Source: Streptomyces venezuelae (GTDB lineage: Bacteria > Actinomycetota > Actinomycetes > Streptomycetales > Streptomycetaceae). From it: a DNA stretch of 64,000 bases. A model generated the notes under the pieces. The model ran no database searches. It was not told the DNA's origin and was given only the letters and a program-made list of their open reading frames with translations. Below, in pieces: positions 27,361 through 35,121 of the stretch (position 1 is the first letter of the stretch; each line of letters starts with the position of its first letter). The DNA is taken from positions 2,752,001 through 2,816,000 of the forward strand of contig NZ_CP029193.1 in NCBI RefSeq assembly GCF_008642355.1. The letters run 5' to 3'. A program made the translations under genes and the position numbers.

Positions 27361-28436
27361 CCCCCTTACTGGCCGACCCCGCGCCCGGCCTCCTGCGCGC
27401 TGCCGCGATAGAGCCGGCCGGGCACACTATGAGTCACGCGCGGCTGCTGCGCTACCTGGAGATCAAGGTCCACCACCTCATCCAGGACCAGGAGTGGGAC
27501 AGCATCCGCGTCATCGGCGGCTACGACCGCACTGCGGTGGTATCGCGGTACGAGAAGACTGGGAAGCTGTTCAACATCGAGCGGCCCACCGCAGAGGTTC
27601 ACGGCCGTGACCTCATCGTCAAGGCGTTCCCCGGCGCCGACTACGTCCAGCACTACGCCCTGATCATCGCCACGTACCTGGCCATGACCGGCCGACCGGT
27701 CGGAACTGTCACCTACCAGCCGCCCGAGCAGGAGCAGTGCCGCGCGGCGTTCAACGCGCTGGACCTGGACCTGGACGGCGACCTGGTGATCATCGGCTGG
27801 GGCCTTCAGTACCTCGCTCCCGGGAACGGCGTGTGGACCCGCGGGCCTGGCTACGCCTGGCAGAGAGCCGTGGTCGCCGGCCGTCGCGTGGTCTACCTCG
27901 GGTTCCTGCACAGCATCTGGGGAGACGTGGCTGGGCGGGTCGTCGCGCGCCTTGCCGAACTCGGCGCAGGCGACGTCGTCTACGTCGGCAAGGTCGGCTC
28001 CCTGACCCCCGGCGTCGAGCCGAACTCCTGGCTGGCGACCGGCAACACCAGCCTGGTCCGTGGGGCGATGGTGACCTGGGACGACTTCTTCGGCGACTAC
28101 GCCGTCAACCACGAAGGAGTGCTCGGCGGTCTGCACGTCTCCTCCCCGTCGATCCTGCTGGAGAACCGCGACTGGCTTCTTCAGCACACCGCCTCGTACG
28201 CCTTCGTCGACCCGGAGATCGGCCCCATGGGGGCAGCAGCACGCCAGGCAGCGATCGGTTTCGGCTACCTCCACGTCATATCCAACAACCTCGCCTCCCA
28301 CTATCCCGCCGACCTGTCCAATGAGCGGCACAGCGACGTCCTGCGCCGGCGCGCCGTCCTGGTGGACCGCATCCGCACCCTCATCACCGGCCGCCTGACC
28401 ACCGGTCCCGCCCACACCCCTGGAGAGTCCCGATGA
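27357..28436 (+). CDS. Nucleoside-phosphorylase-like protein (putative)
   Basis: 359 residues; the ATG overlaps the previous stop. The middle and end resemble the purine nucleoside phosphorylase/MTAN superfamily: VVYVGKVGSLTPGVEPNSWLATGN (207-230, like the phosphate/base loop) and FVDPEIGPMGAAARQAAI (283-300, like the ribose-binding Met-Glu segment). The N-terminal ~140 residues are unassigned. In this setting it could make or break an N-glycosidic bond of a 7-deazapurine. The fourth codon is TTA (27366), so translation should need bldA. Family call is uncertain. Confidence 0.45.
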   Translation: MTPLLADPAPGLLRAAAIEPAGHTMSHARLLRYLEIKVHHLIQDQEWDSIRVIGGYDRTAVVSRYEKTGKLFNIERPTAEVHGRDLIVKAFPGADYVQHYALIIATYLAMTGRPVGTVTYQPPEQEQCRAAFNALDLDLDGDLVIIGWGLQYLAPGNGVWTRGPGYAWQRAVVAGRRVVYLGFLHSIWGDVAGRVVARLAELGAGDVVYVGKVGSLTPGVEPNSWLATGNTSLVRGAMVTWDDFFGDYAVNHEGVLGGLHVSSPSILLENRDWLLQHTASYAFVDPEIGPMGAAARQAAIGFGYLHVISNNLASHYPADLSNERHSDVLRRRAVLVDRIRTLITGRLTTGPAHTPGESR

Positions 28437-29125
28437 CGGCGAACGCGCCGACCACCACCGCAGCCGGGAAGCTGATCACCTTCGTCGGCGGTGACGGGGC
28501 CGGCAAGTCGACCCTCGCTGCCCGCCTGCACCAGGCCCTCAACGACGCCGGCCACGCGGCGCTCCTCATCGGCAAGCACAACACCGACGTCCCCCAGGAC
28601 CCGGACCTGTCCGCCTACCTCGACCACCTCAACGAGCTGGTCTATCGGCGTGACGCCCGTGTCGCCCAGGCGTGCGGAGATCACTACTGGCTGCTCGCCC
28701 TGGCTTCCTGGTACACCCTGCAGGACCGGCTCGTCATCCGCCCGGCCCTCGCCGCAGGCACCCATGTGGTCCTCGACAACGGGCACCACAAGATCCTCGC
28801 CCGGTATGCGGTCAACCCTGCCGTGCCCTCCGGTCTGTGCGAGCAGGTCTTCGCGCATCTAACACCGCCGGACCTGGTGTTTTTCCTGAATATCGGCGCT
28901 CGCGAGGCTCTCGTGCGCAAGGGCTCGTTCACTTCCCTGGAGGCCGGCCACGCCGGCGGCAGTGACGAGGACTTCATCCGCTACCAGGACGCCGTCCTGC
29001 GGCAGATGCGCGAACAGGCCGACGCGGGTGGCTGGGCGAGGCTCGACGTCGCCCAGTCGGGCCGGGGCCAGGTCTTTAAGGCCGCCTCCGCCGCCCTTGC
29101 CGACCGTCTGCGTTTGACCGTCTGA
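28433..29125 (+). CDS. Thymidylate-kinase-like P-loop kinase
   Basis: 230 residues; ATGA overlap with the previous gene. Walker A GGDGAGKSTL at residues 19-28, preceded by LITFV as in dTMP kinases, with DNGHH (about residue 120) where dTMP kinases have their DRY-type motif and a loop GSFTSLEAG further on. The N-terminus and the nucleotide-monophosphate part fit the dTMP kinase fold, but the DR(Y/F) motif is replaced, so a different substrate is likely. It ends the tightly overlapped queD-to-kinase run and could phosphorylate a deazapurine nucleotide. Confidence 0.7.
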   Translation: MTANAPTTTAAGKLITFVGGDGAGKSTLAARLHQALNDAGHAALLIGKHNTDVPQDPDLSAYLDHLNELVYRRDARVAQACGDHYWLLALASWYTLQDRLVIRPALAAGTHVVLDNGHHKILARYAVNPAVPSGLCEQVFAHLTPPDLVFFLNIGAREALVRKGSFTSLEAGHAGGSDEDFIRYQDAVLRQMREQADAGGWARLDVAQSGRGQVFKAASAALADRLRLTV

Positions 29126-29157
29126 CCCCTCGCTCTTCGATCGAGAAGGAACGCACC

Positions 29158-30087
29158 ATGGACCAGGCCCTGCCCGACAGCGGGACATACGTGTGCCACG
29201 GCATCACCTGGGCGAGTGGAGACCCCCGCCTTCTACTCGCCCCCGTGGCCACCGGGCCGCTTGTCCACGCCCGCGTTATGAGCAGGCGCCTGGGATACCG
29301 GGTGAGCGGTACCGGCAGGTGGTGCACCGGCCGGTACCGGTTCGCCGACCGCGTCCGCGTCGAGGCCATCGCCTGCCCCGACCAGGCCCCGGCCGAAGCC
29401 GGCGGCCAGTGCGCGGCCTGCACAGGCCGGGACGACTTCCGCTTCGCCCACCGGTTCCACGATGGCGGGCACGTCCCCGACGCCCTGGCGTCGTACATGG
29501 CCCAGCCGCACTGGCTGTACCTGGCCACATTCGCCGACGGCACCACCAAGATCGGCACCGCAGCCGAGCCTCGCAAGCGCTCGCGCCTCGACGAACAGGG
29601 CGCGCTGATCGCCACCTACCTCACCCGGAGCGGCGACGGCCGCGCGGTGCGGTTCCTGGAGGACGCCCTCACCCGCCGCCTCGGCCTGACACAGACAGTG
29701 CGTGCCTCGGCCAAACTGGCGGCCCTGGCCGCACTGCGCGACCTCGCACCAGCTCACGCAGCCCACCAGCAGCACCTCGCCCGCGCAACGGAGGCCCTGA
29801 ACGCCCTGGACGTCCCGGCCTCGCCGGAGCCGTGGACACCGCCCGGAGTAGGCGACCTGCTGCGAACCCCAGATGCGGGGCGCGCACTGTATCCGCACGA
29901 CCCGCGCTCTGGTGAGCACGGTCTGACGGTGCTCTCCTGCCTCGGCTCCCAGGTCCTGGCCACCCTCGACGGCGACGGCGAACAACTGCCCCATCTGCTG
30001 GACCTCGGTGCCCTCAAGGGCCGGCGCATCATCCTCGGCGCCAAGTTCTCATCCCCGCCCGGCGCCGTACAGTCCGCGCTCTTTTGA
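29158..30087 (+). CDS. DUF2797 protein
   Basis: 309 residues from an ATG with GAGAAGGA upstream. Conserved segments: CTGRYRF with a CxxC-like zinc site (GGQCAACTGRDDF), then HWLYLATFADGTTKIGTA with a GIY-YIG-like core (KIGTAAEPRKRSRLDEQGA), as in DUF2797 proteins of actinobacteria. Function is unknown; the GIY-YIG resemblance raises a nucleic-acid or small-molecule binding role. It continues the same transcript with a 32-base gap. Confidence 0.75.
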   Translation: MDQALPDSGTYVCHGITWASGDPRLLLAPVATGPLVHARVMSRRLGYRVSGTGRWCTGRYRFADRVRVEAIACPDQAPAEAGGQCAACTGRDDFRFAHRFHDGGHVPDALASYMAQPHWLYLATFADGTTKIGTAAEPRKRSRLDEQGALIATYLTRSGDGRAVRFLEDALTRRLGLTQTVRASAKLAALAALRDLAPAHAAHQQHLARATEALNALDVPASPEPWTPPGVGDLLRTPDAGRALYPHDPRSGEHGLTVLSCLGSQVLATLDGDGEQLPHLLDLGALKGRRIILGAKFSSPPGAVQSALF

Positions 30088-30143
30088 CCCTGCCCCCTCG
30101 GCCTGCACTGCCGGGCCGCCCCGAGAAGCGAGGCCACAGCCAT

Positions 30144-30989
30144 ATGGCACCCCAGGACGCCGTCCTCGGCTGGGACGAGGACAGCAACGCCGAAGCGTAC
30201 AACGCCTTCACCCGCGAGCACCCCATGTACGACGCGACCAGCCGCGACCTCGCACGCCGAAGTCATCTGACCGACGCGAGCCTGGTGGTCGACCTGTGCG
30301 GCGGCGCCGGCGCGACCGCCCGCGCGATCCTGGGCGTGATTCCGGCCCAGGCCCGGGTCGTCTCCGTCGACAATGCCGCCGCGATGCAGCACGTCGGCCG
30401 CCGTGCCTTGGCCGATGCCCGCGTGACCTGGATTACCTCCCCGGCCGAACGGCTCGCCGATCACCTGCCGGCCAGCAGCGCCGATGCCGTGGTGTGCAAC
30501 TCCGCGATCTGGAAGACCGACACCGCCACCGTGTTCTCGGCCGTCGCCCACGTCCTGCGCCCGGGCGGATACTTCGTCTTCAACATCGGCGGCGGCTTCG
30601 CCGGCGTCCGGCATCCTGACGAGCTGACCACCCGCACCGGGCCCTCCCTGAACGCCCTCATCCGCCAAGTCGCGGCCGATACACACGGATACATACCCCT
30701 CTCACGGGATGCAGGCGGGCCGCCGAAGTTGCCGCTGGAAACCGTGACCGGCCAACTGGCAGCAGCCGGAATGATCGTGGTCGACACAGAGGTCACCGCT
30801 CAGCACGGCACCGCGGCCGAAAAGAAGGCATGGCTGTCCATTCCCGTCTTTGCCCGGCCCGAAGGCAACTTCACTCACGCTCAGCGGATGCAGATCCTCG
30901 ATGCCGCCTACGCCATGACCACCCCTGATGCCCCGACCGTGACGAGCTGGCTCGTCGTCGTCGCCCAACTGCCACAGGCCACCACATGA
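30144..30989 (+). CDS. Class I SAM-dependent methyltransferase
   Basis: 281 residues from the ATG at 30144 (AGCGAGG upstream); a TTG at 30084 overlapping the previous stop would add 20 residues. Motif I is VVDLCGGAGATARA (48-61), followed by VVSVDNAAAM (motif II acid) and AVVCNSAIW, and LRPGGYFVFNIGGG for the post-I motif. It is a small-molecule type methyltransferase with no DNA methylase (N/DPPY) motif seen. Likely a tailoring enzyme of the cluster. Confidence 0.85.
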   Translation: MAPQDAVLGWDEDSNAEAYNAFTREHPMYDATSRDLARRSHLTDASLVVDLCGGAGATARAILGVIPAQARVVSVDNAAAMQHVGRRALADARVTWITSPAERLADHLPASSADAVVCNSAIWKTDTATVFSAVAHVLRPGGYFVFNIGGGFAGVRHPDELTTRTGPSLNALIRQVAADTHGYIPLSRDAGGPPKLPLETVTGQLAAAGMIVVDTEVTAQHGTAAEKKAWLSIPVFARPEGNFTHAQRMQILDAAYAMTTPDAPTVTSWLVVVAQLPQATT

Positions 30990-31537
30990 CTCCCGCTGCC
31001 CCGGCTACCGGTGCCGGTGCCGGTGCCGGACTCTGTGATCACGCGAGCGTCGGGGTGCTGATCTCCTCTCCGAGCGGCCTGCTGGTGTTCGAGCGGGCGA
31101 CTCCTCCGGCTGGCATCGCCCCGGTCGCCGGCCATGTCGACGAGCACGGCGGCCCCGAACAGGCAGCGCGCGCCGAGGTCACCGAAGAGGTCGGTCTCAC
31201 CGTCACCCACCTGCACCCGCTGCTGAACCAATGGCGTCCCAACCACTGCCGCCGCACACCCATCGGACCGGTCGGCCACCGCTGGTGGATCTTCCAGGCC
31301 GAGGTATCCGGAACGCTCCGCCCCTCGCCCCGCGAGGTCAGCGCCCCGCGGTGGCTGCGCCCAACCCGTCTGCGGCAGTACGCCGCGCGGACCGCCGCAT
31401 ACGCCAACGGCCACCTGAATCGTGAGGAGTTCGAGCAGGAACCCGGCCTGGAGCCGGTGTGGTGCCGCTTCCTTCACGATCTTGACTTGGTCACCCTGGC
31501 CACGGCCGACCTGGACCGGATCGAGGCCGTCCTGTGA
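30986..31537 (+). CDS. Nudix hydrolase
   Basis: 183 residues, ATGA overlap with the methyltransferase gene. The Nudix segment APVAGHVDEHGGPEQAARAEVTEEVGLTV matches the box except that the Arg before Glu is Ala (AEVTEE), so activity is likely but not certain. The C-terminal VWCRFLHDLDLV region is extra. Nudix enzymes hydrolyse nucleoside diphosphates linked to other moieties. It is the first of seven Nudix proteins here. Confidence 0.82.
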   Translation: MTPAAPATGAGAGAGLCDHASVGVLISSPSGLLVFERATPPAGIAPVAGHVDEHGGPEQAARAEVTEEVGLTVTHLHPLLNQWRPNHCRRTPIGPVGHRWWIFQAEVSGTLRPSPREVSAPRWLRPTRLRQYAARTAAYANGHLNREEFEQEPGLEPVWCRFLHDLDLVTLATADLDRIEAVL

Positions 31538-31557
31538 ACGGCGGCCAGGAGCACACC

Positions 31558-32088
31558 TCAGCGGGATCCGACCACCCGGGCGGCTTCCAGACGGCGTGCG
31601 TGCGCATGGATCCGCTCGCGGTCCTCGGGGAAGACGCTGTCCCAGCCCGTGTCCAGGCGGAACCATGCGACCGGCTGGTTCTGCTCGCCGGCGAGCGGTA
31701 CGTCGCGTCCGGCGACTGCGGCGTAGGACAGGCCCAGCGTCGCGGACCAGTCGGCCCGGTAAGAGCGCACCGCCACGGCTGCGGGCTCACGCAGCAGCTC
31801 GCAGTGCAGGCCGGTCTCCTCCAGCAGCTCCCGTGCCGCTGCCGCACGCGGCGCCTCGCCCAGCTCGACCTTTCCGCCCGGCGGCACCCACCCGCGTACG
31901 CGGTGCTTGACCAGCAGGACGTACTCGAAAGCTGGGTCGGTGACCCACACCTCGGCGGCCAGCGGCTCCATGGGGTGCCGACGCGCTTCCTCCAGCCAGG
32001 CCCGCGCACCGTCGAACTCCCAGGCTGCGAGGCGGGCGTCCGCAACCACCTCGTCCAAGATCACCGGACTGACTTCACCATGACTCAT
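31558..32088 (-). CDS. Nudix hydrolase
   Basis: 176 residues from the ATG at 32088. It is the only minus-strand gene between 24.7 and 44.7 kb. A perfect Nudix box GGKVELGEAPRAAAARELLEETGL is preceded by RGWVPPG and the usual strand ending LLVKHRVRGW. The N-terminal 50 residues (SPVILDEVVADARLAAWEFDG) are helical. The substrate is unknown. Its 3' end is 20 bases from the convergent stop of the upstream Nudix gene. Confidence 0.88.
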   Translation of the reverse strand: MSHGEVSPVILDEVVADARLAAWEFDGARAWLEEARRHPMEPLAAEVWVTDPAFEYVLLVKHRVRGWVPPGGKVELGEAPRAAAARELLEETGLHCELLREPAAVAVRSYRADWSATLGLSYAAVAGRDVPLAGEQNQPVAWFRLDTGWDSVFPEDRERIHAHARRLEAARVVGSR

Positions 32089-32230
32089 CCGTCCCACCCT
32101 AGGCCGCTGGCCCAGCCGGACGGCGTAATGACGAGCAGGCAGCCGTCCGGTGATGTCCGCCCGCCCCGGTGCCTGCGCCGGGCTGCGGGGCGATCATCCG
32201 CGGTGCCCGGTTCGCACGAAGGAGACCAGC

Positions 32231-33439
32231 GTGCACGATGAAACGACACTGGCTCGGGGAGCGTGGGTCGTCCTCGGCGGCATCCACCTACTCAACCGCA
32301 CCGCGCCGCGGCGACCGGACGAGCCGGTCGTACTCGTCAAGGTGCCGCCGCAGGAGGTGTGCAGGCCGGCCACCACCGTGATCGTCCGCTGGCAGACCCT
32401 GGGGCACTGCCCGGCCCAGGCGCTCCTCTCCAACGGCACCCGCCTCGCGGCGGCCGGCATTGATGGCGACGCACTGTTCCCCGACGGCATCGCAGGCCCC
32501 GCCCTGCACGGACTGATCGGCGCCGAAGCTATCCCCAGTCTGGTGCCGCTGTGCTACCTGGCCGAACACCCCGGCGGCGGCTACCACGCCTACGCACAGG
32601 TCCGCTTCCACCCCGAGGACGCCTGCTTCATCCGCACCACCCCAGAGCCCGTCGGCCTCGGTCCAGTCGAAGACCTGCGCTGGTTCGAGCCCGTGCTGAC
32701 AGCGCACGCCGAGTCGAGCATGGCGCTCAACAACCATCTGCGGTACTTCCGCAAGCACTTCACCGGCACCGAGCTGGAGTTCAAGTACACCCTCGACCCG
32801 GCACCGGACATCTGGGCCGCGTCCATGGAACTACTCAAGGCGCTGCGCGACGGCAAGTTGGAAGGCTGCCGCCCGGAATACCGGGAGGAATTCCAGATCC
32901 ACCACACCGAGAACCACCTGTTCGACGTCACCGGCCCCGAGCCCGAGATCGGCTACGCCTCCTTCATCCCCACCGTCACCGCCGAGCACGTGCTCAAACG
33001 CAAATGGTTCACCCAGGACGCTTTTGCCCGCCGCGAGGAACTCACTCCCGGCCTCGACCTCACCCCTGATCGCTTCGGGCCGTACTTGCGCGACGAACTG
33101 GGCCTCCAGGTCCGGGCCATGCCGCCCTTCCAGCGCGTGCGCTACGACATCCAGTGCGAGTCGCTGCGCACCGGACACATCTACGGCATCTTCCTCGACC
33201 GGTGCGCCCTCCTGGCCGCCCCCGACGTCATGCTCTCCCAGTGCGAGCTGGAGTACCTGCGCTCACGCAGCATCCTCGACCACGCCCAGGACGAGGTCCT
33301 CACTGAGATGCAGCGGATCAACACCTGGCTCGGCGAGTACCTCGCCCAGCACGGCTGGGCGGCCGAGCACACCTTCTACTCCAAACGCAGCTTTCTCCGC
33401 GACGCCCTCACTCGCCGCCCGGACCTCGCCACCCCATGA
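32231..33439 (+). CDS. CYTH / triphosphate-tunnel domain protein with an N-terminal unknown domain
   Basis: 402 residues from a GTG with GAAGGAG six bases upstream. Residues ~175-350 look like a CYTH domain: the signature ExExK is E181-L-E-F-K185, basic strands follow as LKRKWF (255-260) and QRVRYD, and the closing ExE is E339-L-E341 in QCELEYLRSRS. CYTH enzymes act on triphosphates (adenylate cyclase class IV, thiamine-triphosphatase, inorganic triphosphatase). The first ~170 residues resemble part of a Nudix-like fold (HAYAQVRFHPEDACFIRTTPE) without a Nudix box. It suits the nucleotide-handling theme of the cluster. Confidence 0.6.
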   Translation: MHDETTLARGAWVVLGGIHLLNRTAPRRPDEPVVLVKVPPQEVCRPATTVIVRWQTLGHCPAQALLSNGTRLAAAGIDGDALFPDGIAGPALHGLIGAEAIPSLVPLCYLAEHPGGGYHAYAQVRFHPEDACFIRTTPEPVGLGPVEDLRWFEPVLTAHAESSMALNNHLRYFRKHFTGTELEFKYTLDPAPDIWAASMELLKALRDGKLEGCRPEYREEFQIHHTENHLFDVTGPEPEIGYASFIPTVTAEHVLKRKWFTQDAFARREELTPGLDLTPDRFGPYLRDELGLQVRAMPPFQRVRYDIQCESLRTGHIYGIFLDRCALLAAPDVMLSQCELEYLRSRSILDHAQDEVLTEMQRINTWLGEYLAQHGWAAEHTFYSKRSFLRDALTRRPDLATP

Positions 33440-33653
33440 CCGCCCACGCGGCCCCCGGCAATCCCCCGCTGGAGGTACCAGAACCCACACGAGTGATCGA
33501 ACACACCATCACAGACCACCGCACCCAGCCACAGAAGGGAAGGGCCCATTATTCGAAATCAGGTTCTAGATTTCGCCCGCTTACACCCATTACGGCGACA
33601 GCAAACCCGCCGTTACCCGATCACCTGTCCGCATCTCGCCCCGAGGAGCCCAC

Positions 33654-33785
33654 ATGCATCCCGTACTCGTTCATCCTGCGTTCGAAAACCCCACCGCCTC
33701 CTCGGGCACCCTCCACCGCGTCAGCTCCGAACACGCCGTAGTCCTCGCCGACGGTTCACGACCGGATACGAGGTACCTGGCATGA
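33654..33785 (+). CDS. Small 43-residue protein upstream of the kinase gene
   Basis: Too short to appear in most gene lists, but it has a strong CGAGGAG six bases before its ATG. Its stop overlaps the start of the next gene in ATGA, the same coupling used throughout the cluster. The product opens MHPVLVHPAFENPTASSG and resembles nothing I know. It may be a leader that couples or regulates translation of the kinase. Confidence 0.6.
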   Translation: MHPVLVHPAFENPTASSGTLHRVSSEHAVVLADGSRPDTRYLA

Positions 33786-34657
33786 CGGACTCGACTCGTC
33801 TGCCCTCACCCCTCCAAGCTTGGGTGGAAAGTGTGCTGGGGCCCCTGGACGGGGTGCGGGACTCCTCGCACGACCGTGACAACTCACAGGTGTGGCGGGT
33901 GAGCAGTGCCGCCGGGGACCACTATGTGAAAGTGGCGCCCAAGCCCATCCTCTACACGCGGGAAACCCGCGCCTATCGGGAGGCCGTCCCTCACCTCGGC
34001 CACGGCAACGCCCCTGTGCTGCAGGACAGTTCCGCTGAACTACTCGCCCTGATCCTGACGGCCGTGGATGGCGAGCCCTTGAAGGATGAGCGGTCACCAT
34101 CGCGCCGCCGCGCGGCCCACCGGCAGGCCGGCCAGCTCCTGCGCCGCCTCCACGGCACGCTGGCCGGCGCCCTCGGCCAACCGGAGACGGACAGGATCGT
34201 CGACAGCACGGTCACCGGCCTGGACAAGCACATCGCCGAGGCCGGCGACCACCTGTCTGCCGTGGAGGCCGGTGTTCTGCGGCAGCTGGTGAGCACGCTG
34301 CCCGACTGCGGGCCGCTACCGGCTGGGCTGCAGCATGGTGACTTCTGGGAGCGCAACCTGCTCTGGGACGGACAGAGGTGCGCACTGATCGACTTCGAGC
34401 GCAGCGCACTGGGCCCGTGCGTCGCCGACTTCGTCAAACTCGCCACCTCGTTGTGGCCGGATCATCCCGACCTGCGGACGGCCCTGTTCGAGGGGTACGG
34501 CAGGCCCCTTTCCGCGGCGGAGAGCGAGGCGCTTGCCGCATTCGCCGCCGCTGACGCTGCCAGTGCCCTCGCCTACGGTCCCCGGCACGGCGATGCGCTG
34601 GTGACCGCGCGAGGCCGGCGCACCGTCGAGCGACTCGCACGGGAGGGGGGCCTGTGA
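33782..34657 (+). CDS. Aminoglycoside phosphotransferase-family kinase
   Basis: 291 residues. Kinase-fold motifs: VWRVSSAAGDHYVKVAP (ATP-binding lysine region), the catalytic loop QHGDFWERNLLWD and the metal-binding LIDFERSALGPCVADF. In the cluster a role in phosphorylating a sugar hydroxyl of a nucleoside, or in self-resistance, is plausible. It is coupled to both the small ORF before it and the Nudix gene after it. Confidence 0.85.
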   Translation: MTDSTRLPSPLQAWVESVLGPLDGVRDSSHDRDNSQVWRVSSAAGDHYVKVAPKPILYTRETRAYREAVPHLGHGNAPVLQDSSAELLALILTAVDGEPLKDERSPSRRRAAHRQAGQLLRRLHGTLAGALGQPETDRIVDSTVTGLDKHIAEAGDHLSAVEAGVLRQLVSTLPDCGPLPAGLQHGDFWERNLLWDGQRCALIDFERSALGPCVADFVKLATSLWPDHPDLRTALFEGYGRPLSAAESEALAAFAAADAASALAYGPRHGDALVTARGRRTVERLAREGGL

Positions 34658-35121
34658 AGCACACGCCTCACCTGCTGATCGCCGACGTGGCGCAAGTCCT
34701 GCTTCGGTCGAACGGATCCGCCCTGTGCGTACGCCGCAAGGCAGATGCCCCCCTCGCTCCGGGCCAGCTCACGATCGTGGGCGGCCACCTGGAGACCGGT
34801 GAGCCGCTCGATCACGCGGCGCGGCGTGAAGCGCGGGAGGAAGCAGGGGTCCTCATCAGCGCAGACCAGCAGGAGTTCTGCGGCCTCATCCACCACCACG
34901 CCCCGGACGGCGAGGCAGACCGGATCACCGCCGTGTTCGTGACCCAGTCGTGGACAGGCGAGCCCTACAACGCCGAGCCGGACACACACGAAGGGCTCTT
35001 CTGGGTGCACATGGAGAAGCCGTCGCCGGACTGCCACCCCTACACCGCCACGATCTTCCACATGCTCACCCACGGCCCGTCCTACCGGGCCGTCAACTGG
35101 CCTGCAGGAGGCGCTCGGTGA
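34654..35121 (+). CDS. Nudix hydrolase
   Basis: 155 residues from a GTG overlapping the kinase stop. Perfect box GGHLETGEPLDHAARREAREEAGV at about residues 47-70. The strand before it (LCVRRKADAPLAPGQLTIV) and the region after (GLIHHHAPDGEADRITAVFVTQSWTGEPYNAEPDTHEGLFWV) are typical of small MutT-like enzymes. It overlaps the ABC transporter gene, so export and hydrolysis are co-expressed. Confidence 0.88.
   Translation: MKHTPHLLIADVAQVLLRSNGSALCVRRKADAPLAPGQLTIVGGHLETGEPLDHAARREAREEAGVLISADQQEFCGLIHHHAPDGEADRITAVFVTQSWTGEPYNAEPDTHEGLFWVHMEKPSPDCHPYTATIFHMLTHGPSYRAVNWPAGGAR

Noticed and set aside
28433..29125. Plain housekeeping thymidylate kinase (tmk)
   Set aside because: The P-loop fits but the DR(Y/F)-type motif is replaced and the gene is locked into the queD operon, so the symbol tmk is not used.
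33436..33741. 101-codon ORF overlapping the end of the CYTH gene
   Set aside because: Proline/threonine-rich, no homology and no RBS. The shorter frame at 33654 with a strong RBS and coupling to the kinase fits better.
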